NCBI GenBank assembly: GCA_027924585.1
Contig: BSBM01000179.1
Coordinates: forward strand, 15,358,501 to 15,422,500
Direction of reading: 5' to 3'
Source of the DNA: Larix kaempferi
Taxonomy: Eukaryota; Streptophyta; Pinopsida; Pinales; Pinaceae
Length of the DNA stretch: 64,000 nt
Part shown: in pieces, positions 37,289 through 48,310 of the stretch
Layout of the letters: the number at the start of each line of letters is the position of its first letter
Position numbering within the stretch: position 1 is the first letter of the stretch
Notes under the pieces: model-generated
The model's input: only the letters and a program-made list of their open reading frames with translations
Database searches by the model: none
Told to the model about the DNA's origin: nothing
Program-made: the position numbers and the translations under genes

Positions 37289-37540
37289 TGTATATGTATA
37301 TGCATCATGTTGGATGCTGGATATGATCAGTTGGATCATGCATATGTATATGCATCATGTTGGATGCTGGATATGATCAGTTGGATCATGTATATGTATA
37401 TGCATCATGTTGGATGTTGGATATGATCAGGTGGATCATGTATTTGTGTATGTATCAGGTGGATACATTGTATGATCAGGTGGATCATGTATGATGATAT
37501 GTATCAGGTAGATACTTGGTATACATCAGGTAGATGCATT
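37289..37540 (+). repeat. 50-bp tandem repeat in the copia B 3' region
   Basis: At least three units of about 50 bases (TATGTATATGCATCATGTTG, then GATGCTGGATATGATCAGTT and GGATCATG), fading into shorter GATCAGGTGGATCATG and GTATCAGGTGGATAC phrases. Copia C has the same family at 45137-45560. Confidence 0.88.
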
Positions 37541-37712
37541 GTATGATCAAGATGATCATGGATGGTGAGCTTCAAGATGTTGCTCCAGATGATATGCATT
37601 AGGATGATGCTATGATGATGATTAGGTTGATCATGTGATGATGTACATCAAGATAATGGATGGTGAGTATCAGTTTGATACTCCGCAGTCGTGGACAGGT
37701 TGTGCAAGGTAG

Positions 37713-38290
37713 CATGTAATACATCCTGGAGATCTGGACAAGTTCTGCTAGTCACGTAAAAGGCCTGAGATGCTCTTTAGAGATATTGCTTGGCAAGACA
37801 CTCTTTTAAGGTTTTGATAGACCACATGTAATATGTCATGGAGATCTGGACAGGTTGTGCTAGTCACGTAAAAGGCCTCAGATGCTCTTTAGAGATATTT
37901 CTTTGCAAGACACTCTTTTAAGGTTTTGTGGGAACCACATGTAATAAGTCTTGGAGATCTGGATAGGTTGTGCTAGTCACATAAAAGGCCTCAAATGCTC
38001 TTTAGAGATCTTGCTTGGAAAGACACTCTTTTAAGGTTTTGTGGTAGGGGTCACATGTCATAGGTCCTGGAGATCTGGACAGGTTGTGCTAAACATGTAA
38101 AAGGCCTTGGATGCTCTTTAGAGATCGTGCTAGGCAAGACACTCTTTTAAGTTTTTTTTACAGTCACATGTAAAAGATCTTGGGAGATACGATAGGTTGA
38201 GTTGTGTGCTCGTAAAATGCCTGGGATGCTCTTTCGAGGTTTTGTTGATGCATGTAATCAGTCCTGAGGATTCCATAGTATGGCCAGTGA
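37713..38290 (+). repeat. 113-bp tandem repeat in the copia B 3' region
   Basis: Units start at CATGTAAT-type phrases at 37713, 37825, 37938, 38054 and 38167, spaced 112-116 bases, with a last shorter one at 38251. Shared words are GGAGATCTGGACAGGTTGTG, GATGCTCTTTAGAGAT and CTCTTTTAAGGTTTT. Non-coding. Confidence 0.9.
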
Positions 38291-38482
38291 TGATGAAGAC
38301 CTAGAGGTGGTGGGCCTACATCCAGTGAGAAAAAGGAATGGCTCTGTATAACTTCCTATGATGAGTAGATCGGAGATTGATTGAGACAACAGTAGCAGTA
38401 ACGATAACAATGATTCGATGACGATGATCCAAAGAAGAAGACTTGTGCTAGTAGATCTGTGTCAAGAAATACCTTCCTAGTT

Positions 38483-38491
38483 AAGAGGGAG
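38483..38491 (+). other. Polypurine tract of copia B
   Basis: AAGAGGGAG directly precedes the 3' LTR. Copia C has the same sequence before its 3' LTR. Confidence 0.85.
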
Positions 38492-39056
38492 TGTTGATGT
38501 AATTGTAACTTCGGAATGTATTTCACCTATGTATATTGTACTCCTATAGAGATGTTATTATTCCTCTATATGGAAGTGTCGTCATTTGTATTAAGAAGTG
38601 TCGCAACTTGCATGTGATGGGTTATTAGACCACCAAATGTGGGGTCAGCCCTGATTAGTATTACCATGGATTATTAGACTGAGTTAGACAAGTCGGCCTT
38701 GCTGGTTTATTAGGCAGGTCAGGTCATGTATAAATAGAGTGCAGGAGGCACTCTATTTGATCATCTCATTATTCACTTTTACACTCACTAGAAAGTGGCG
38801 TGCACAAGTGAGGAAGGAGGAGTAGTTGCTAGGAGGACTATCTCTTGTACTTGGGTTGTATCATTGCTCTTTCTATCTCTAAGGAAGTTGTGGTATTTTT
38901 CACCTTTATGGTTTTCCCTAGTGAAACTCTGTGTGTCTATTGTCTCATGTGATTGCTTGGTACGATTGATATGCATTGTTATGCTTGATATGCTGTACAT
39001 GTTATTCGCTCAGTAAAGATCCTAGATTATGTTGAATTAATGCTAAAAAATTAATA
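38492..39056 (+). repeat. 3' LTR of copia B
   Basis: Matches 32028-32586. The last two bases are TA where the family has CA, a single change at the very terminus; the GATAT that follows fixes the border. TATA box at 38729. Confidence 0.93.
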
Positions 39057-39301
39057 GATATCGACTAGAAGGATCAAATGCTAGTCCAGTCGATGGAGGA
39101 AATCAAAGAGATACTCGATGAAAGAGAAGTCGGAAGGACTCAACGACAGAGGAAGAAGGAGTACTTGGTACTTTGGAGGAACCAACATTTAGAAGAAACG
39201 ACATGGATCTTAGAAGACAAGCTCGAGGAGTTGAAGAACCGAGGCATAGTTATTTTCAACCAAGGAAGACTAATGCAGGGGCATCTGACCCAACAAGAAT
39301 A
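39057..39301 (+). pseudogene. Chromodomain of gypsy B, downstream of copia B
   Basis: After GATAT the gypsy frame resumes. It reads MEEIKEILDEREV, KKEYLVLWRN, TTWILEDKLEEL and ends at TAG near 39301, with one stop near 39064. This is an integrase C-terminal chromodomain (EILD-E-R core, aromatic-rich LVLW, TTW), so the host of copia B was a chromovirus. Confidence 0.88.
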
Positions 39302-39812
39302 GTCGATGTGATCCGATTGGAGTCGTATGGGAATAGTTTACTATACCAAGAAAGCAACCAAAGAAGAGCATTCGACGGGAGATGAGTCATGACACCAATC
39401 GATGGGTCAATGATAAAGAGGCGAAGGAAGGAATGGTCAAAGCAGGTACTGACTGACAGGTAATCATCCAGTTGAAGAAAGGAGTCGAGTTGATCGACGA
39501 CCGATGGGAATTGAGCAACATATAGTGACTGTGAAGGTAGTTGGAGAAGTTAATGTGCAATTATGACGATTTTTTTCAGAGTGCCAGATGGCAGAAAAAG
39601 CTAAGGATAGACCGATGGGAATTTAATGAAGTTTAACCATGCATGGAATTAGTGAGAGGATTCTAGAAGAAGATTCAGTGGGATTCTCAGAAACAGAATG
39701 AGTATGAATACTTGTGTGTTCTTTATAAAAGGGACCTTTTTTACTACTGCGGATCAAATTTGTTTTTGAACCCCTCAAGAGACTCAACTGGATACATTGT
39801 GATTGTGAGAAT
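39302..39812 (+). other. 3' region or LTR part of gypsy B before copia C
   Basis: Non-coding. A TATAAAAG at 39723 with purine-rich flanks suggests that part of a gypsy LTR is here, but no partner copy is visible so no boundary is given. It ends with AGAAT (39808-39812), the left target duplication of copia C. Confidence 0.5.
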
Positions 39813-40404
39813 TGTTGATGTATATGTAACTTCGGAATGTATTTCATATATATTTATTGTACCCTTATTAGAGATGTGTTATTCCTCTATAAGGAAGTGT
39901 CGTCATTGTGGATTGACAAGTGTCGCAAGTGTGTGTACTTTCCGATGGGCTATTAGACCACCATGTGTGGGGTCAGCCCTGAAATATATATTATATTGTG
40001 GATGTACCTAGCTAGACAAGTCGGCCCCATAAGGTCACTGGGAAAACAGGTTAGTATAAAAAGAGATCAAGAGATCTCTATTTAGATAATTCAAAAAGTT
40101 ATATCTCTCTCACTCAAAAAGTGGCGCACTAGTGAGGAGGAGGATCATCTGCTACTAGGAGACTATCTCAGTGTATTTTGGTTGTACTTTGGTTGAGCCA
40201 TTGCTCTCTCTATCTCTGAGGAAGTTGTGGGGTTTTTCACCTTAGGGTTTTCCCCACTGAAACTCTGTGTCTCTTGTCTCTCATGCTTTTGATTCTTGTG
40301 ATGCTTGTCATGCTTATTGTGATTTTTATGCATTGATATACTGTATATGTTATTCTCTCAGTAAACATCCAAGAGTATTGTGAATTAATGCTCAAAATTT
40401 AACA
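39813..40404 (+). repeat. 5' LTR of copia C
   Basis: Starts TGTTGATGTATATG and ends AATTTAACA. TATA box TATAAAAA at 40055 and the U3 block GACAAGTCGGCC at about 40014. It pairs with 46539-47142. Confidence 0.95.
40055..40062 (+). promoter_or_regulatory. TATA box in the copia C LTR
   Basis: TATAAAAA here and TATAAATA at 46793 in the 3' LTR, about 30 bases after GACAAGT(C/A)GGCC. Inferred promoter. Confidence 0.55.
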
Positions 40405-40416
40405 TGGTATAAGAGC
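40405..40416 (+). other. Primer binding site of copia C, one mismatch
   Basis: TGGTATAAGAGC differs by one base from the usual TGGTATCAGAGC. A leader of about 560 bases (40417-40977) with no coding signal follows. Confidence 0.85.
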
Positions 40417-40977
40417 TAACTTGAGAAGAAGACATTTTGCAGTGATGAAAACTTGAGTTTCTTATTTATTGGGTTTCTCTCCATATATTTTGGAAAAGCA
40501 GTATAGTAGATTGAATCTACTCATCAAGGATAATCTATCTGTCCAATCAGAATTCAATTCTGAGCATTTTCAGATTTGACCCTAAAAATTAGGGTTTCCA
40601 CAAAAATAGGAATTTCTGAATCTGAAGACATAGCTGGAAGCTCCTTGCAAAAATCGAAGTTTAGAGATTTGGATCGAGATTTTGGGCTGGGTAGATCTCC
40701 GGGAAACTCAAACCCTAATTCATGGCTCTCCCTAGTGAACCCGAGAGGACAAAAAGATAAATCTGAAAGGTAAAGCTTTGTTGATCTCAAATTCTGAATA
40801 CACCAGGCTGATCAGCTCATCAAGGCGCATGTTTCTATCCTTTCAGAAAATTGAAATTCACATTTTGAATTTTTAGGGTTTTTTCGACAAACCCTAATCT
40901 GGGACCAGATCCAATTTTCAGCATTTCAAGTGGTAAGACATAAATCTTTTCTATTTCCATTTGAAGTACTCTTTAAG

Positions 40978-43900
40978 ATGTCTCACCACACCAAGCTTGA
41001 GGATAAGCTTGAAGGAGCTGATAACTTCTGAGCTTGGAAGTATAGGATTGGGTTAATCGTGGAAGAGAATGAGTTGGACTCATATGTAAAAGAAGACATC
41101 CCTATCCCAAAGGATGAATAAGCTAAGGTATTACATAAGAAAAACTTGGTCAAGGAAAAGAGAATCATTGTTGATTCTATCAAAGACCATCTCATACCCC
41201 ATGTATCTTCTCTAAAGACACCCAAGGAGATATTTGACTCTTTGACTAAGCTATTTGAAGGGAAGAACATAAATCGGAAGATGACCCTACGGAACCAATT
41301 GAAAGGAGTAAAGTTTCAGAATGGAGAAACCATTCAATCTTATTTTTCAAGGGTCTCCCAGATCAAGGAACAACTAGAAGCAGTGGATGAAATGGTGGAG
41401 AATGATGAAGTGGTGATGACCACTCTAAATGGCCTACCCAGGTCATGGGATTCCTTTATTCAAGGAATTTGTGCAAGGAAGAAGTTGATCTCCTTCAACA
41501 GATTGCGGGAAGAATGCTCTCAAGAAGAAGCTAGGCTTGTGGCCCAAGAAGAAAAGATGGGAAATGAAGATCAATCTCTCACAGCACATGCCAGGAAAGG
41601 CAATTCCAAGAAGGAATCATCTCATAACAGGAGATTCTCACACCACCATTATCATAAAGATAAGAAAGATCTCAGATGCTTCAATTGCAATGAGAAGGGA
41701 CACTTTGCTTCAGATTGTCCCAAGAAGAAGAAAGACAACAACAACAACTTCAACAAGAAGAAGAAGAATAACAAAAGAAGATATCATGCTCATGCTGCCG
41801 AAGATGATGAACCCCCAAAGAAGAAGGCTAGGGAAAAAAGTGATAGTGATGATGACTCATCAAGTGAAGAAGAATATGTTCTAATTTCTGCTCTCACAGG
41901 TACTATCTCCCATGGTTGTAATGATTGGTTGAATGACAGTGGGGCTTCCAAACACATGACTGGGTTTAAGGAATCTTTTGTGAATCTATCTGAACATGAA
42001 TCACCCCATAAGGTGAAACTTGGGGATGATTATCAATACCCAATCAAAGGAAGTGGTGAAGCCTCCTACAACCTAGATTCTGGAAAATCTTTGAAGATGA
42101 AAGAAGTCCTTTATGTACCTGGGCTCAAGAAGAACTTACTCTCCATCTCTGCATTGGATGCAAAAGGTATGAGGGTTGCATTTGTGGATGGCCAAGTCCT
42201 AATGTGGCCAAAGGGAAAGAACATAGATGATGCAGTAGTGATTGGAGAGCAAGAGGGAGGTTTGTATAAATTGAAGGGGCAACCTGAACATGCCATGGTA
42301 CATGAATCCATGGAGCCAAGTGAACTTTGGCATAGAAGACTTGCTCATATGCACTATAGGGCACTTCCAATTGCAAGCAAGGCTATAGAGGGTCTTCCTG
42401 AAATCAAGACCAAACATGAAGGTGTTTGCAAAGGATGTGCAAAAGGTAAGAACATTAAGAAGGCTTTCCCAAGCAGTGAAAGCAAGGCAAAAGACATCCT
42501 GGAAATCATCCACTCAAATGTGTGTGGTCCTATGTCATCCAGTTCTCTGAGTGGGTATGTTTACTATGTCTCATTTATTGATGACTTCTCCAGGAAGACT
42601 TGGGTATACTTCTTGAAGAAAAAATATGAGGTGTTTGATAAGTTCAAGGAATTCAAAACCTTGATGGAGAATCAAACTGACAAGAAGATCAAAACATTCA
42701 GATCCGACAATGTTGGAGAATTCACCTCAGGTGACTTCAAGAAGCTTTGTAGTGATTCAAGGATTAAGAGGGAGTTGACTGCTCCTTATAATCCTCAACA
42801 GAATGGAGTTGCAGAAAGGAAGAACAGAACAATCATGGAAGCAGCAAGGGAAATGCTGCATGACCAGAATCTACCTATGCATCTATGGGTAGAAGCAGCT
42901 AGAACAACTGTATATGTGCAGAACAGAACACCCCACAAGATATTGGACAACAAGACACCATAAGAGGTCTTTTCTGGTAAGAAACCTGAATTCAACCATC
43001 TTAGAATATTTGGTTGTCCATTATACACTCATGTCCCAAAGGAAAAGAGGACTAAACTAGATCCTTCAGGAAAGAAGGGTATCTTTGTGGGTTACAGTGA
43101 AAGCTCGAAGGCTTACAGAATATACTTTCCAGGGTTCAAGAAGATTGATGTCAGCAGGGATGTAACATTTGATGAAAAATCATCATTCATCAAATCAAGG
43201 AAGGCACCTATCGAAGTTTATGAAGAACCTAAGGAAACTAGATTTCAAGACACTACCATGACTGAAGCAGTTCTAGAAGTTGTTCGTGAGTTTGAAGATC
43301 TGCAAGAACCTGTAGATCCACCCCGTGAGGATAACTCTCACAAGAGGAAACCTGCATGGGCTAGAGAGCTCATTCAAGATGCAGAAAGATTTGGCATTCC
43401 AGAAGAATAACACAGAGCAAAGAAGAGAACCAGATCACATACCAGCTATGTTGCTTTACTCTGTGACATTATGAACAAAGAGCCTTCCAGTTATGAAGAA
43501 GCAGCAGAAAAGAAAGAATGGAAGGATGCCATGGTTGAGGAATACCAATCAATAATGAAGAATGATGTTTGGGATGTTGTCCCAAGACCCAAAGATAAGT
43601 CTGTTGTGACTTCCAAATGGATCTATAAAATCAAGCATGTTGTGGATGGCAGTGTAGAAAAATACAAAGCAAGATTTGTAGCTCGTGTCTTCTCTCAGAA
43701 AGAGGGAATAGATTATGAAGAAACTTTTGCACCTGTAGCCAGGTATACTTCCATCAGAATAGTACTTGCCCTGGCTGCAACAATGAAATGGAAAATACAC
43801 CAGATGGATGTCAAGACTGCTTTCTTGAATGGTGTAGTTGAAGAGGAAGTATATGTGGAGTAGCCACTCGATTTCGAAATACATGACAGGGAGTCATATG

Positions 43901-44997
43901 TGTGCAGATTGAAGAAAGCCTTGTATGGCTTGAAGAAAGCTCCTAGAACTTGGTATGGTAGGATGGACAGTTTCCTATCTAGTTTGGGCTTTACCAAGAG
44001 TAAAGTAGATTCCAACCTTTATTACAAGGTTGAGGAAGAGAATCCTGTGATTCTACTCCTGTATGTGGATGACTTATTTGTAACAGGAGATGACAGATTG
44101 ATTGCAGATACTAAGAGAAAGCTTGCTGCCGAGTTCGATATGAAAGATTTGGGAATGATGCATAATTTTCTAGGTATGGAGGTGTGGCAGAGTGCAGGTG
44201 GGATCTTCCTTGGTCAAGGGAAGTACACAGTAGATATCCTAAAGAGATTCGGGATGATGGATTGCAAGGCCATAGCGACACCTATGGCATCGAATCTGAA
44301 GCTTCTATGTGATGCTTCATCTGAGCTGGTTGATGTCTCTATGTATCATCAGATGATTGGGTCCTTAACGTACCTGACAAACACGAGACCAGATATTTGC
44401 TTTGCGGTGAACACATTGAGTCAGTTCCTGACATATCCGAAGAGTGTTCATCTGGTTGCTATAAAGCATGTTCTGAGGTGCCTGAAGGGTACAGTGGATT
44501 ATGGGCTCAAGTATAAAGCGAATCAAAAGTTTAAACTCCAGGGTTATGTTGATTCAGATTGGGCTGGCAGTGCTGCAGATAGGAAGAGCACATTTGGGTG
44601 TTGCTTCAGTAGGGGATGAGGTGTGATCTCTTGGTTTAGCAGGAAGCAGTCCTGTGTAGCACTAAGTACAACTGAGGCAGAGTATGCTGCAGCCTGTTCA
44701 GCTAGTTGTGAGGCAGTATGGCTACGGAAGCTACTGTCTGAGTTATTTGATCTCCCGTTGGATGCTACTGGTATCTTCTGTGATAACCAGAGTTGTGTGA
44801 AGATGTCCGAGAACCCAGTGTTTCATGATAGGTCGAAACACATAGAGATCAAATATCACTATATCAGGGATATGGTGTAGAGAGGAGCTATGAAGCTCCT
44901 GTATGTTGCAACGGACGAGCAGATTGCAGATGTGCTAACGAAGACACTAGCCAGGGTGAAGTTCGAGTACTTCAGGGAGAGGCTTGGTGTTCTTTAG
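40978..44997 (+). pseudogene. gag-pol of copia C, seven stops in one frame
   Basis: One frame from ATG 40978 (MSHHTKL) to TAG 44995, interrupted by TGA 41029 (codon 18), TAA 41119, TAA 42961, TAA 43408, TAG 43861, TGA 44617 and TAG 44878. Domains in order: Gag with knuckle CFNCNEKGHFASDC, protease DSGAS at 41935 (preceded by Asn instead of the usual Ile), integrase finger and DDE (IHSN replaces the first catalytic Asp of IHSD, near 42517), RT with YVDD at 44062, and RNase H ([13 protein letters not shown]). The likely loss of the first catalytic Asp is a further inactivating change. Absence of indels in 4 kb is notable next to seven stops. Confidence 0.94.
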
Positions 44998-45136
44998 ATT
45001 GATGACACTTCGAGGAAGAAGTGATGGACACATTTGCTGAAGCCATTCCAAGCATTTTGGAAGGAGGATCCTTCACATGGCTGTGGATGTAAGCGCTGGA
45101 TGATGAGCATCGGGATGATGTTCTGGTTTCTTCTTT

Positions 45137-45560
45137 GTATGATCAGTTGGATCATTTATATGTATGTATGCATCACGTTAGATGTTGTATATGATCAGTT
45201 GGATCATTTATATGTATGTACGCATCATGTTGGATGCTGGATATGATCAGTTGGATCATTTATATGTATGTACGCATCATGTTGGATGCTAGATATGATC
45301 GATTGGATCATGTGTATGTATTTTGTATATGCATCATGTTGGATGCTTGGACCATGTATCTGTATATGTATCAAGTGGATACATTGTATGATCAGGTAGA
45401 TCATGTATGTTGATATGTATCATGTATTTGTATTTGTATCAGGTGGATACACTGAATGATCAGGTGGATCATGTATGATGATATGTATCTGAAAGATACT
45501 TGGCATGCATCAGGTAGATGCATTGTATGATCAGGATGATCATGGATGATGAGCTTCAGG
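45137..45560 (+). repeat. ~50-bp tandem repeat in the copia C 3' region
   Basis: Units with TATGATCAGTTGGATCAT, GTATGTACGCATCATGTTGG and GATGCTGGA, then shorter GATCAGGTGGATCATG and GTATCAGGTGGATAC pieces. Same family as 37289-37540. Confidence 0.87.
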
Positions 45561-45689
45561 ATGTTGCTCCAGATGACATGCAGCAGGATGTTGCAGTGAT
45601 GATGATCAGGATGATCATGTGCACATTAGGATGATGTATGGTGAGTATCAGGTTGATACTCTGTGGCCGTGGAACAGGTTGTGCAGATA

Positions 45690-46300
45690 AGCATGTAATT
45701 TGTGCCCTGGGAGATTTGCAGATAGTCTTTCGAGGTTTTTCCTATGGCATGTAATTTGTACCTTGGGATATCTAGCAAATGCTCTTCCAAGATTTTGCTT
45801 GGGAGGACATATAATTTGTGCCCTGGGAGATCTGCAGATAGTCTTTTGAGGTTTTGCCTATGGCATGTAATTTGTGCCTTGGGATATCTGGCAGATGCTC
45901 TTTCGAGGTTTTGTCCTATGGCATGTAATTTGTGCCCTGGGAGATCCGATAGGTTGAGCCGTGTGCTCGTAATCAGTCCTGGGATGCTCTTTCGAGGTTT
46001 TTCCATGACCACATGTAATTTGTGCCCTGGGAGATCCGATAGGTTGAGCCTTGTTCTCGTAATCAGTCCTGGGATTCTCTTTCGAGGTTTTGTGGTGACC
46101 ACATGTAATTTGCACCCTGGGAGATCCGATAGGTTGAGCTGTGTGCTCGTAATCAGTCCTGGGATTCTCTTTCGAGGTTTTGTGGTGGGGTCACATGTAA
46201 TAAGTCCTGGAGATCTGGATAGGATGAAAAAGGCCTTAGATGCTCTTTAGGGTTCTTGCTAGTCAAGAGACTCTTTTAAGGTTTTGTGATGCACGTAATA
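45690..46300 (+). repeat. 57- and 86-bp tandem repeats in the copia C 3' region
   Basis: Units start CATGTAATTTGTGCCCTGGG. The first ones are spaced about 57-60 bases (45690, 45748, 45809, 45865), later ones about 86-90 and carry an added GATCCGATAGGTTGAGC piece. The words match those of the 113-bp array of copia B, but the unit lengths differ, so the two elements amplified separate variants. A 168-codon open frame through the array is a repeat artefact. Confidence 0.88.
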
Positions 46301-46529
46301 AGTCCTGAGATTTCCACAGTATGGCCAGTGATGATGAAGACCTGTAGGTGGTGGGCCCACATCCAGTATGAAAAAGGACTGGCTCTGTAGAACTTCCTAT
46401 GATGAGTAGAGTCAGAGATTGGTTGAGATAGCAGCAGCAGTGATGATGATGATGATGATGCATCGATGATGATGATCCCGAGAAGAAGACTTGTCTAGCA
46501 GATCCGTGTCGAGAAATACCTTCCTAGTT

Positions 46530-46538
46530 AAGAGGGAG
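46530..46538 (+). other. Polypurine tract of copia C
   Basis: AAGAGGGAG directly before TGTTGATG of the 3' LTR. Confidence 0.85.
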
Positions 46539-47142
46539 TGTTGATGTATATGTAACTTCGGAATGTATTTCATCTATGTATTTCATATATATTTATTGTA
46601 CCCTTATTAGAGATGTGTTATTCCTCTATAAGGAAGTGTCGTCATGTGGATTGACAAGTGTCGCAAGTGTGTGTACTTGCCGATGGGTTATTAGACCACC
46701 ATGTGTGGGGTCAGCCCTGAAATATATATTATATTGTGGATGTACCTAGCTAGACAAGTAGGCCCCATAAGGTCACTGGGAAAACATGTTAGTATAAATA
46801 GAGATCAGGAGATCTCTATTTAGATCATTTGGAAAGTTATATCTCTCTCACTCAAAAAGTGGCGCACTAGTGAGTAGGAGGATCATCTGCTACTAGGAGA
46901 CTATCTCAGTGTATTTTGGTTGTACTTTGGTTGAGCCATTGCTCTCTCTATCTCTGAGGAAGTTGTGGGGTTTTTCACCTTAGGGTTTTCCCCATGGAAA
47001 TTCTGTGTCTCTTGTCTCTCATGCTTTTGATTCTTGTGATGCTTGTCATGCTTATTGTGATTGTTATGCATTGATATACTGTATATGTTATTCTCTTAGT
47101 AAAGATCCAAGAGTATTGTGAATTAATGCTCAAAATTTAACA
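46539..47142 (+). repeat. 3' LTR of copia C
   Basis: Matches 39813-40404, with an extra short stretch early in U3 (a repeated TATTTCAT phrase near 46565-46590). It ends TTTAACA, then AGAAT. Confidence 0.95.
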
Positions 47143-47249
47143 AGAATAGAGCATCAAATCTACATGTAATAACTATTGTAATTCCTATGTTAAGAGAATA
47201 TTTTTTAATTTAATTAAAACCATACTTCTTGGCATCTTTTTGTGGTGTG
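47143..47249 (+). other. Gypsy B flank after copia C
   Basis: After AGAAT the sequence that preceded copia C should resume. It is AT-rich and non-coding, and the end of gypsy B cannot be placed before LINE sequence begins. Confidence 0.4.
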
Positions 47250-47870
47250 TTTGGGTGAGTGTTTCCATTGTGTAACCTGATTCGCAGACCATGACTCTAC
47301 ATGTCTGCACCACATTTTAACCTCTAAATCTATTTTTCCCTACATTTGCTCTTTAAACTTAGATGTAATAGTATTTTTAATGTTATTGATATTTTGCAAA
47401 GTTTCATTTTCGTCTATCCCCCAATGATTTAACTGGGCCATGTTATCTTTATGCCAACCTTTCTTGAGCGGTAGGTGGTCTCGACTAGGTTTTAAAGAAA
47501 TATTAGGGAGTCTTTAATCTCCCATGCCATTTATCTTGCACTTGTACATCAAATACCTTGTCATAGTGATTGTCTCTATGGGGGGGATAGTTCTATAAGA
47601 AGAATAGGATCAGTTGTACTACTTTTAATTCTAAGGTTATACGTGATAAAACACTTTTGGATTTGCTCGATCTTTCTCCAAGATTCTCTAGAGATGCTAC
47701 ACCCCCATACTTCACAACCATCTGCAAGATGACGAGAGTGACAAGAGTTTCAAAGAGGGACTTCTTTTTATCCCACATCATAAGCTATGTTGATTTACAG
47801 TTACTCTCAAGACTAAAATAAGCTTTCCACCCTCCATTAATCTAAGATACTTATAAGAAGAAATTTCATA
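47250..47870 (-). pseudogene. LINE reverse-transcriptase C-terminal remnant
   Basis: On the minus strand, reading across frames: INGGWKAYFSLESNCKS, MWDKKKSLFETLVT, GCEVWGCSISRESWRKIEQ, ITMTRYLMYKCKING, KKGWHKD and LNHWGIDE. This order is the region following the RT domain in plant non-LTR (LINE) elements. Several stops and at least one frameshift (near 47725) are present. No poly-A tail or target duplication could be assigned, and the N-terminal endonuclease and RT core are missing. Confidence 0.75.
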
Positions 47871-47986
47871 TAATAAACATAAATTTTATAAAAACACATA
47901 TTTAAAAAATTTAAAACATTTTGTCACATAAATTTTATAATAAAGATAAATTTTATAAAAACATATATATTTCAAAATTTTCAAAA

Positions 47987-48310
47987 TAATTAATTTTATT
48001 GAATAAAAACAAAAATATACAGTAAAAGATACTATTTTTCCTTCTATCATCATATAAACAATTAATTTGATTGAATAAAAACAAAAATATATAGTAAAGG
48101 ATACTATTTTTCCTTTTATCATCATGTATCTATGCCATTATACAATCAAAGTTATACAACTCTATTGGTATTCATCATATAAACAATTAATTTGATTGAA
48201 TAAAAACAAAAATATATAATAAAGGATACTATTTTGCCTTCTATCATCATGTATCTATGACATTATACAATGAAAGTTGTACAACTTTATTGGTATTCAT
48301 AATAAGAGAA
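47987..48310. repeat. 125-bp AT-rich tandem repeat, about 2.5 copies
   Basis: Blocks starting CAATTAATTTGATTGAATAA at 48059 and 48184 are 125 bases apart and nearly identical, including ATCATCATGTATCTATG and TTGGTATTCAT. A partial copy begins about 47987. Confidence 0.88.

Larger units (their letters stand above)
32028..39056 (+). mobile_element. Ty1-copia retrotransposon B, nested in gypsy B
   Basis: A complete element with LTRs, primer site, gag-pol, repeat-rich 3' region and polypurine tract, flanked by GATAT. Its gag-pol is clearly related to copia C and more distantly to A. LTRs of B and C share a plan but differ in many places, so they are related families or subfamilies. It is coding-dead: about ten stops and one frameshift. 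It is younger than gypsy B, which it interrupts. Confidence 0.95.
39813..47142 (+). mobile_element. Ty1-copia retrotransposon C, nested in gypsy B
   Basis: A complete element flanked by AGAAT at 39808-39812 and 47143-47147. It shares gag-pol, the 3' repeat families, polypurine tract and LTR plan with copia B. Its LTRs are longer (592 and 604). The coding frame has seven stops but no frameshift. Confidence 0.95.

Noticed and set aside
45744-46250. 168-codon open frame in the copia C 3' region, with CNLCPGRSDRLS repeats
   Set aside because: The array of repeats has few stops in several frames on both strands; repeated peptide phrases simply follow the DNA repeats. No start context or family match.
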